Shown here: positions 8,695 through 15,594 of the stretch, in pieces
Layout: each line of letters opens with the position of its first letter
Numbering within the stretch: position 1 is the first letter of the stretch
Assembly: GCA_016191015.1 (NCBI GenBank)
Contig: JACPPM010000163.1
Coordinates: 1-44,472 of the forward strand
Origin: Acidobacteriota bacterium
Lineage (GTDB): Bacteria > Acidobacteriota > CAIWXX01
DNA length: 44,472 nt
Direction: 5' to 3'
Position numbers and translations under genes: made by a program
The notes under the pieces: generated by a model
Seen by the model: only the letters and a program-made list of their open reading frames with translations
Databases searched by the model: none
What the model was told of the DNA's origin: nothing

Positions 8695-11556
8695 ATGAAA
8701 TTCACGCTGCGGCTCCTGCTTGCCCTGGTCTCCGTGGTCTTGCTCGTGGCCGTCGCCAACGTGGTGGCCACGCGCCGGATGCTGAGGAAGCTCGAGGAGA
8801 GCCGTCTGGCGGGAGGCGAGGTCGCCTTCGCCAAGAGCATCGGGGACAAGCTCTACCGTCCCGTCGTCGAGCGCGAAACCTCGAAGATCACCGACGTTCT
8901 GTTCGACGAGCGGCGACTTCGAGAGGACGAGCTCACGTACCTTTTGGTCTTCGACGACGAGGGACGGCCGCTCGCCCACACCTTCATGGGCGAGGTGCCG
9001 AGCCGTCTCGCGAGCCTGGCGAGCCGCTTCGAAAGGGAGACACCTTTTCGAGTCGAGAGGGTAAGGACCGAGGCTCTGTTCGTCTACGATGTCGCCGTGC
9101 CGATCATGGAGGGGATCCAACAGGTCGGCTCGCTTCACGTCGGCGTCTCCGGTGACTACGTCGAGGATGCGATCCGGGCGGCATCGCGCCATTCAATGGC
9201 GATAACACTCGGTGTGACCGCTCTGGGAGTCGGTCTGGCGTTGATCGTCGCCCGCGGCGTCACGAGTCCCGTCCGAAAGCTCGCGAGGGCCACGGCGCGC
9301 GTCACGGCTGGAGACCTCGACACCACCGTCGATCTTTCAGGAAACGACGAGTTCGGACAGCTTGCACAGTCCTTTAACCGAATGGTCGAGAACGTCAAGG
9401 CGTCCAAGGTGGCGCTCGAGGCGGCCATGCGGGAGGCGGTCGCGCACCAACAGCAGCTCCGCCAACTGCTCGACAGCGAGCAGGCGCTGAAGCAGGCGTT
9501 GTCCCAGAAGCTGACCGAGGCGGAGGCGCGCGAGCAGGAGCTCGCCGAGGCTCGCCGCGCCGCTGACACGGCGAACCGCGCCAAGAGCACATTCCTGGCC
9601 AGCATGAGCCATGAGATCAGGACCCCGATGAATGCGATCATCGGCATGACCGGTTTGCTCCTCGATACGCCGTTGTCGGAGCAGCAGCGGGAGTTTGCGG
9701 AGATTGTGCGTGTGAGCGGGGATTCGCTCCTGACCATCATCAGCGAGATCCTCGACTTCTCGAAGATCGAGGCCGGACGACTCGACCTCGAGGAGCAGGC
9801 CTTCGACCTGCGTGACTGTGTCGAGTCGGCGCTCGATGTCGTCGCCGCCAGAGCCGCCGAGAAGCACCTCGAGCTTGCGTTCCTGATGGACGCGCACGTT
9901 CCGGGGCGCGTGGTGGCCGATCCCACGAGATTGCGGCAGATCCTCCTGAACTTCTTGAGCAACGCCGTGAAGTTCACGGAGCAAGGAGAGGTCGTCGTCT
10001 CGGTCACCTCACGCAGGATCGTCGATGAGTCGCCGGCCGCGCATGAGCTCACGTTCGCGGTCCGAGACACGGGAATAGGCATCGGAGAGAGTCATGTCGG
10101 AAGGCTCTTCCAGCCGTTCAGTCAAGTGGACGAGTCGATCGCTCGCAAGTATGGCGGGACCGGCCTTGGCCTCACGATCAGCAGGCGATTGGCCCAGATG
10201 ATGGGTGGGACTGCCTGGGTGGAGAGCGAGGTGCGGCGGGGTTCGACCTTCTCCTTCACCGTCCGGGTACGGGAGGCGGAAGGCACGCGGCCCGCGTGTG
10301 AAGAGCCCGAGCAGCCCCACCTGCAAGGGAAACGCATCCTGGTCGTGGACGACAATCCGACCAATCGCAAGCTTCTGTCGATTCAGACCCGGTCCTGGGG
10401 CATGGCGCCGGTCGCGGTGGAGTCCGGGCCCGCCGCACTCGACCTGATCTGCAAGGGTGAGCCATTCGACCTGGCAATCCTCGACATGCAGATGCCCGAG
10501 ATGGATGGGGTCACGCTCGCCAGGGAGATTCGGCGCCATCGGGATGCTACGGAGTTGCCGGTTGCGATGCTGACCTCGCTCGGCCGCAGGGACGGGGACG
10601 CGGACGCGATACAATTCGCGGCGTTCTTGACGAAGCCGGTCAAGGCATCGCAGCTCTACAACACCCTCGTGCGAATCTTCGCGGGAGGCTCCCATCACGC
10701 GCCGCTCCAGACCGACGCCACAGCCAACGAGGCGCGGACTGAGATCGCGGCCGAGCCCCTCCGCATTCTCCTGGCAGAGGACAACGCCATCAACCAGAAG
10801 ATGGCGATCTTGATGCTCCAGCGGATGGGCTACCGCGCCGATGTCGCCGCGAACGGACTGGAAGCGATTGACGCACTGCAGCGCCAGCCATACGACTTGG
10901 TGCTCATGGACGTGCAGATGCCCGAAATGGACGGCCTCGAGGCGACGCGGAGGATCCGTCACGAGCTTCCCGCGGATCGCCAGCCGCGCATCATCGCCAT
11001 GACGGCCAATGCCATGCAGGGGGATCGGGAGCTGTGCATCGAGGCCGGCATGGACGACTACGTGAGCAAGCCGGTAGTGGTGAACGAGCTGAGAGGCGCG
11101 ATTTCGCGATGCCGGAGCCGGTTGCTCACGCATGATACGCTCGGAACCGTTCCAGACTCCGCGTCCCCCGTCCACACTCCACCCCCGGATGCGGAACTGC
11201 CGCTGCTTGCCCTGGAGCCGGCGGCCTTCGTTCGGCTGCGGGCGACCTTGGGTGACGACGCCGACCAGGTGCTGCCAGCCCTCATCGACGAGTTTCTCCG
11301 GGAGGGGCCACGGCATCTCGGAGTGGCCAGGAGCGCCTTGGAGAAGGGAGACACCGCGGAGCTGTGCCGTGCCATGCACACGCTCAAGTCCACCAGCGCC
11401 ACGTTTGGCGCCATGAAACTCGCGGCCGTCGCCCGCGAGGTCGAGGAGGCCGCGAAGGCTGCGCAGCTCGCCGGCCTCGAGGCCATGATCGCCCGGGGCT
11501 TGATCGAATACGAGCGCGTCAAGTCCGCGCTCATCGCCCAACGGGGAACGATGTGA
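8695..11556 (+). CDS. Hybrid sensor histidine kinase: TM-sensor-TM-HAMP-HisKA-HATPase-REC-REC-HPt
   Basis: 953 residues from ATG 8695. The first transmembrane helix is at about residues 5-25. A sensor of about 140 residues ([29 protein letters not shown]) looks Cache-like. The second helix ([19 protein letters not shown]) is followed by HAMP ([20 protein letters not shown]), a coiled coil, and HisKA with His306 in [11 protein letters not shown]. The HATPase has the N box [35 protein letters not shown]. Two receivers follow with phospho-acceptors Asp597 ([11 protein letters not shown]) and Asp739 ([11 protein letters not shown]), then an HPt domain with His895 in [12 protein letters not shown]. 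It is a complete four-step phosphorelay in one chain. It lies between a periplasmic binding protein gene (19-nt gap) and a receiver-cyclase gene (4-nt overlap), which makes these its likely input and output. The open frame upstream of 8695 overlaps the binding-protein gene and is not used. Confidence 0.95.
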   Translation: MKFTLRLLLALVSVVLLVAVANVVATRRMLRKLEESRLAGGEVAFAKSIGDKLYRPVVERETSKITDVLFDERRLREDELTYLLVFDDEGRPLAHTFMGEVPSRLASLASRFERETPFRVERVRTEALFVYDVAVPIMEGIQQVGSLHVGVSGDYVEDAIRAASRHSMAITLGVTALGVGLALIVARGVTSPVRKLARATARVTAGDLDTTVDLSGNDEFGQLAQSFNRMVENVKASKVALEAAMREAVAHQQQLRQLLDSEQALKQALSQKLTEAEAREQELAEARRAADTANRAKSTFLASMSHEIRTPMNAIIGMTGLLLDTPLSEQQREFAEIVRVSGDSLLTIISEILDFSKIEAGRLDLEEQAFDLRDCVESALDVVAARAAEKHLELAFLMDAHVPGRVVADPTRLRQILLNFLSNAVKFTEQGEVVVSVTSRRIVDESPAAHELTFAVRDTGIGIGESHVGRLFQPFSQVDESIARKYGGTGLGLTISRRLAQMMGGTAWVESEVRRGSTFSFTVRVREAEGTRPACEEPEQPHLQGKRILVVDDNPTNRKLLSIQTRSWGMAPVAVESGPAALDLICKGEPFDLAILDMQMPEMDGVTLAREIRRHRDATELPVAMLTSLGRRDGDADAIQFAAFLTKPVKASQLYNTLVRIFAGGSHHAPLQTDATANEARTEIAAEPLRILLAEDNAINQKMAILMLQRMGYRADVAANGLEAIDALQRQPYDLVLMDVQMPEMDGLEATRRIRHELPADRQPRIIAMTANAMQGDRELCIEAGMDDYVSKPVVVNELRGAISRCRSRLLTHDTLGTVPDSASPVHTPPPDAELPLLALEPAAFVRLRATLGDDADQVLPALIDEFLREGPRHLGVARSALEKGDTAELCRAMHTLKSTSATFGAMKLAAVAREVEEAAKAAQLAGLEAMIARGLIEYERVKSALIAQRGTM

Positions 11557-13088
11557 TAGAAGAGGCTGGCAGGCTGCTCGTCGTCGATGACGACGTGATC
11601 AACCGCACGCTCCTGGTCACGAACCTCAAACGACAGGGTTACCAGGTGGAGGCGGCGACAAACGGGCGCGAGGCGCTCGAACGCTTGGCGACGACGCCCA
11701 TCGATGTGGTGCTGCTCGATCTCTCGATGCCGGAGCTGGATGGGTTTCAGGTGCTCGAGATCCTCAAGAAGGACAAGGCGCGCCACCACATCCCGGTCAT
11801 CGTGGTTTCGGGTTCGGATGAGATGGACAGCGTCGTCCGCTGCATCGAGATGGGCGCGGCCGACTTCTTGCCCAAGCCATTCGATCCCACGCTCTTGCGA
11901 GCGCGCGTCACCGCCTCGCTTGCGGGCAAACGGCTCTCCGACATGGAGAGGCGCCACTTCGAGGAGACGGTCGAGCTCAACAGGCAGCTTGCGGTCCGGA
12001 ATCGGTTTATCCAGCAGACATTCGGCCGCTATCTGAGCGACGAGATCGTCTCGGCGCTGCTGGAGTCCCCGGAGGGGGCGTTACTGGGCGGCGAGATGCG
12101 TAAGGTGACGATCCTGATGGCGGACCTGAGAGGATTCACGGCGCAGACGGAACACCTGGCGCCCGAGCGCGTGGTGAAGCTGCTCAACAACTACCTGGGC
12201 TGCATGGCCGATCTGATTCTCGAGCACCGAGGCACGATCGACGAATTCATCGGCGACGCCGTGCTCGGACTCTTCGGTGCGCCCATCCGGCGCGACGATG
12301 ATGCGCGCCGCGCCGTGGCCTGTTCGCTCGCCATGCAGGCAGCCATGGAACAGGTCAACCAGACGAACCGGGAAGAGATGCTGCCCGAGGTATCGATGGG
12401 CATTGCCCTGCATACCGGGGAGGTCGTGGTCGGGAACGTCGGCTCGGTCAAACGGACCAAGTACGGCGTGGTAGGGAGCACGGTGAACCTGACGAGTCGC
12501 ATCGAGAGCTGCACGGTCGGCGGTCAGATCCTGGTCTCGGACGCGACTTTGAGAGAAGCCGGGTCCGACCTGATCGTTGGCGATCCGATGCTGATTCGGG
12601 CGAAGGGAGTCCGAGAGCTCGTCCGGATTCACGATCTGCGAGGCATTGGCGGGGAGTACGGGCTGCATCTCTCGAGGCGGGAGAGCCTGAAAGTCCCACT
12701 GGAGCGTCCTCTCAGGATCATGCTCACGCTGGTGGAGGGTAAGGTCGAGAGGGGCGAGCTGTGCGCGGGCGAGATCGTACAGATGTCGAGGGATGAGGCG
12801 CTGATCCGAACGTCGCTTCCTCTGGCGCCACTGGCCAACCTGCGAGTGCAGCTCGTGGACGTGGACGGAGACGAAGGCAAGGCGGACACCTACGGCAAGG
12901 TGCTATCGAAGGATCCGGACCACTACGATGGCTGGAACGTTCGCTACACGTCGGTCACGCCCGAGGTCGCGCGCTTCCTCTCCGAAATCGTCGAAAGCCG
13001 GGGGCGCCCGAAACTCGGGCAGCAGGGACCCCAGGGCGATGCCGATGCCACGCGGGACGAATCGCCCGCGAACCTCTGGAAAGCATGA
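11553..13088 (+). CDS. Response regulator with class III adenylate/guanylate cyclase and degenerate PilZ-like C-terminus
   Basis: 511 residues. The receiver (about 1-125) has [10 protein letters not shown], the phospho-acceptor Asp56 in [13 protein letters not shown], and Lys in FLPKPFD. A short coiled linker leads to a class III nucleotidyl cyclase domain (about 165-350). This keeps both metal-binding aspartates, Asp191 (LMADLRGFT) and Asp235 ([11 protein letters not shown]), and the VNLTSRIE motif with the transition-state Asn and Arg. The last 100 residues ([22 protein letters not shown], then YGKVLS...GWNVRYTS) resemble a PilZ-like barrel lacking the c-di-GMP motifs. The start is GTG 11553, inside the ATGTGA that ends the kinase gene: a 4-nt overlap that indicates translational coupling. 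Product cAMP is more likely than cGMP by family frequency only. Phosphotransfer from the kinase's HPt would control cyclase output. Confidence 0.92.
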   Translation: MIEEAGRLLVVDDDVINRTLLVTNLKRQGYQVEAATNGREALERLATTPIDVVLLDLSMPELDGFQVLEILKKDKARHHIPVIVVSGSDEMDSVVRCIEMGAADFLPKPFDPTLLRARVTASLAGKRLSDMERRHFEETVELNRQLAVRNRFIQQTFGRYLSDEIVSALLESPEGALLGGEMRKVTILMADLRGFTAQTEHLAPERVVKLLNNYLGCMADLILEHRGTIDEFIGDAVLGLFGAPIRRDDDARRAVACSLAMQAAMEQVNQTNREEMLPEVSMGIALHTGEVVVGNVGSVKRTKYGVVGSTVNLTSRIESCTVGGQILVSDATLREAGSDLIVGDPMLIRAKGVRELVRIHDLRGIGGEYGLHLSRRESLKVPLERPLRIMLTLVEGKVERGELCAGEIVQMSRDEALIRTSLPLAPLANLRVQLVDVDGDEGKADTYGKVLSKDPDHYDGWNVRYTSVTPEVARFLSEIVESRGRPKLGQQGPQGDADATRDESPANLWKA

Positions 13089-13131
13089 TAGGGGCACACG
13101 TGTGGCTCACAATCAAGACAGGGGTCGGGCT

Positions 13132-13854
13132 TTATGATTGCAGAAGCCCGTCTGGAGGGAGCTGACCCTCGATGAACTCCCGGAGTAGTTGGCCGCCATC
13201 GCGCCGGAAGGAGGTGAACGTAACACCCAGCCCCCTTTGTCGATCTCTTCCGATGGATGAAAGCCGAACCACAAAGGCCTCGCCCGCGATCGGTTGCGAC
13301 CAACCGGGCAGGGGCATTTCGAAAGCGAGGCCTGTCCCGAGCGGCGGCTGAACGGTGGAAGCGAGGAACATGCCGGTGGCTGAGACGTTGACAGTCTGGC
13401 AGATGACCGACTGCGGGGCGGTCGGAATAGTCACCCGCAGCCGCACCAGGAGACGTGTTTCGACTCGCCGGGCAGCCTGCGTCTGTCTCCCTATCTCCGC
13501 ATCCAGTTCTGCGAGCGAGACCGAGCTCGGCAGGAGCGCATTCACGCCCAAGCGCAGATACGGGTGGCAATCCTCCAGCCGGCTTTGTGGGGTCAGGAGG
13601 ATCAGGATACAACGGGAACAGGGCGAATTGGCGGAGCGGATCACCGGCAGGACGTCTTCGATGTCGATCCCATCGCTCGGCATCCACAGGATGACCATCG
13701 CAAAGCGTTCGGTTTCGAGCCGCCGCAGGAGGTCGGCAGAACGCCTGAGCCGCTCCACGACAAACGGGGCCCGCCCCAGGAGGCCGATCTGGTCCCGCTC
13801 AGCCGTGCTCCACGGCGAATTGAAAAGAAGTACTCGCGACTCCTCCACATACAC
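13132..13854 (-). CDS. Pseudo-receiver + PilZ domain protein
   Basis: 240 residues from GTG 13854; GTG 13848 is an alternative and no ribosome site decides. The N-terminal 130 residues have receiver-like spacing (RVLLFNS, FAMVILWMPSDGIDIEDVL, CILILLTPQS, LRLGVNALLPSSV), but the phospho-acceptor Asp position is not acidic and the final Lys is missing, so it should not be phosphorylated. The C-terminal half is a PilZ domain with both c-di-GMP-binding motifs: RLLVR (RxxxR) and NVSATG ([D/N]xSxxG). It probably binds c-di-GMP and acts by protein contact, perhaps in motility, secretion or surface behaviour. It converges on the cyclase gene with a 43-nt gap, placing two nucleotide-messenger proteins side by side. 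Confidence 0.85.
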   Translation of the reverse strand: MYVEESRVLLFNSPWSTAERDQIGLLGRAPFVVERLRRSADLLRRLETERFAMVILWMPSDGIDIEDVLPVIRSANSPCSRCILILLTPQSRLEDCHPYLRLGVNALLPSSVSLAELDAEIGRQTQAARRVETRLLVRLRVTIPTAPQSVICQTVNVSATGMFLASTVQPPLGTGLAFEMPLPGWSQPIAGEAFVVRLSSIGRDRQRGLGVTFTSFRRDGGQLLREFIEGQLPPDGLLQS

Positions 13855-13862
13855 ATTCTAGC

Positions 13863-13914
13863 ACCCAACGCGGCGTAGCCGCACCCAAACCGGTTGCGGC
13901 TCCGCCGCGCGTGA
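13863..13914. repeat. GCGGAGCCGC-type palindromic repeat, copy D2
   Basis: AACGCGGCGTAGCCGCACCC is followed by GGTTGCGGCTCCGCCGCGCG, an inverted pair able to form a strong hairpin. It matches 775-826 and the half copy at 44337-44360. It lies just upstream of the pseudo-receiver/PilZ start. Confidence 0.65.
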
Positions 13915-14122
13915 GAGGCTCGCATTGCTCGGTGTGCCCGATCGGATGCATCCACTTGCGGCCTTGGACTCGCGAGGGCCGTGTGTGTTCCCGCGAACGG
14001 ATCGCAGGCGAAGCACCAAGACCGGTGTTACACGCCGGACACACGCGCTCTCCTGGATTTGGAAACCCGCTTCCGGAATTCGGAAGTGACGCGGAACGCT
14101 TTCTCCATTGGACTCTGAGCAG

Positions 14123-14186
14123 ATCACCTGTTGGACCAACAATAATCCTGGCATCGAATTCGCAACGTATCCTGGCATCAGGTGAT
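14123..14186 (+). promoter_or_regulatory. Direct and inverted repeats next to the glycoside hydrolase start
   Basis: ATCCTGGCATC occurs twice with 24 bp between starts (14145-14155, 14169-14179). ATCACCTG (14123-14130) is the exact inverse of CAGGTGAT (14179-14186), which contains the AGGTG likely used as ribosome site for ATG 14191. The direct repeats could be operator half-sites. The inverted pair could hide the ribosome site in the mRNA. Both are inferences. Confidence 0.35.
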
Positions 14187-14190
14187 TGAC

Positions 14191-15594
14191 ATGAGAACCG
14201 TGGTAGGCGCCCTCATCCTTGGGCTGGGTTTGTTGCTTTTTCTGGATCACCCATCGAGGGCGGCCGGCCGGGCTAGAACCGGGAGCCTGCGCGTCTCGAC
14301 GGTTGATTCAGAAGGAGCGCAGATTGAGGCCCCGATCACAGTGAAGAGAAGAAAGAAAACGGTAGAAGAAGGCGCTGGAAGCCTTACGGTTAATCTCTCT
14401 CCAGGGATTTATAGAGTAGCTTTTGGGAATGTGACAGGTTATACCATCACGGATCCCACGACAGGGGTAAGATCGGCGCGGATAAGAGCCGGCAAGGCGA
14501 CCGAAGTGGTGGCGACATATGCCGCCGTGGGTGCGGCTCTGATTTACCACGGTGTCGCTACTCATTCCTGGAGTAGTTTCGTAACGCCGGGCTCGGGGCA
14601 GGCGGATGCCATAAGGGCTGAAGTCGACGCCTATGAGGCAGCCGCGGGCCGCACGGTTGCATGGGTGGAGTTTGGACACGAATGGGAGAACGACGGCCGC
14701 GCGTTTCCTACGCGTGTCGCCGCCTCGATAAGAAACAGGGGTGCAACTCCATTGATTTTCCTTAATCTTCGTAGTGTCGATCTGGGCCCAGATCCTGTCT
14801 ATCCTTTGGCTAAGATCATTTCCGGGAAATACGATTCCGATCTCGCCGCGTGGGCAGACGAAGCCAGAAACTTCGGATCAGAGCTCATTGTCATTTGGGG
14901 TTGGGAGATGAATGGGGATTGGGCGCCGTGGAATGGCTATTACAACGGCGGAGAAAAGGAGGGACCGAAGCGTTTCAAGGAGGCGTATCGACACATCATT
15001 GAGCTCATGAAGCGCCGCGGAGCAACCAATATTCGCTGGGGTTTCCACATCAACTTCCCGGAATACCCGAGTGAGCCTTGGAACGCCTTTGAGAACTATT
15101 ACCCGGGCGATGACGTGATTGATTGCACGGGTGTTTCCATATACGGCGCGCAGGCCCCGACTGAACCCTCGTTACCTTCATTTGTTTCAAACATGGATGC
15201 AGCTTACGCCCGACTTATGCGGATGGTGCCCGGAAAGCCCGTTTTCGTATTCGAGCTGGCCACAACGCCGACACACTCCGGCGGCGATCAAGTCGCGTGG
15301 GCTGAGGAAGCACTGGCGGGAATACTCACGGGCCGCTGGCCGGCGGTTCGTGGTTTTGCCTGGTGGAATGACTATTGGGAAAACGACAGCGATCCCGCCA
15401 ATGACACGGAAATGCGGGTTGAAGCCGTGCCCGAGCTTGCATCAGCTTTCAAGGCCTGGCTCTCAAGCGGCCAGCTCGGTGATCGCCCTCCAGTTCTTAG
15501 CTTCCCGGCCCAGACCACGACGCCTCCCCGACCAGCACGAACGGCGCCCAGTAGATCGGGCTCTCTGGGAGCGCCTTGCCGGAGGGAGTCTTGA
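14191..15594 (+). CDS. Secreted glycoside hydrolase, GH26-like (beta-mannanase/endoglucanase type), with altered C-terminus
   Basis: 467 residues. A signal peptide (MRTVVGALILGLGLLLFLDH...RAAG) is followed by a beta-rich segment of about 80 residues (GSLRVSTVDSEG) resembling a surface or carbohydrate-binding module. The catalytic barrel shows EFGHEWENDGR, the probable acid/base Glu239 in WGWEMNGDWAPWNG, and the probable nucleophile Glu355 in VFVFELATTP. Both positions match the GH26 arrangement. ATG 14191 is preferred over GTG 14182 because AGGTG lies 6 nt before it. The gene is clearly less GC-rich than its neighbours, with many AGA, AAT and TTT codons, which suggests acquisition. Residues beyond about 430 are Pro/Arg/Ser-rich and are read antisense to the 3' end of the TPR-CHAT gene, so the native stop has probably been lost. 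Substrate is not determined. Confidence 0.78.
   Translation: MRTVVGALILGLGLLLFLDHPSRAAGRARTGSLRVSTVDSEGAQIEAPITVKRRKKTVEEGAGSLTVNLSPGIYRVAFGNVTGYTITDPTTGVRSARIRAGKATEVVATYAAVGAALIYHGVATHSWSSFVTPGSGQADAIRAEVDAYEAAAGRTVAWVEFGHEWENDGRAFPTRVAASIRNRGATPLIFLNLRSVDLGPDPVYPLAKIISGKYDSDLAAWADEARNFGSELIVIWGWEMNGDWAPWNGYYNGGEKEGPKRFKEAYRHIIELMKRRGATNIRWGFHINFPEYPSEPWNAFENYYPGDDVIDCTGVSIYGAQAPTEPSLPSFVSNMDAAYARLMRMVPGKPVFVFELATTPTHSGGDQVAWAEEALAGILTGRWPAVRGFAWWNDYWENDSDPANDTEMRVEAVPELASAFKAWLSSGQLGDRPPVLSFPAQTTTPPRPARTAPSRSGSLGAPCRRES

Larger units (their letters stand above)
13855..14190. other. Intergenic region upstream of the glycoside hydrolase, with palindrome D2
   Basis: About 335 bp. It begins with a GCGGAGCCGC-type palindrome and becomes less GC-rich toward the hydrolase gene. 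Near its end are two direct copies of ATCCTGGCATC (14145-14155 and 14169-14179) and an inverted ATCACCTG/CAGGTGAT pair. No gene was found. Confidence 0.5.
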
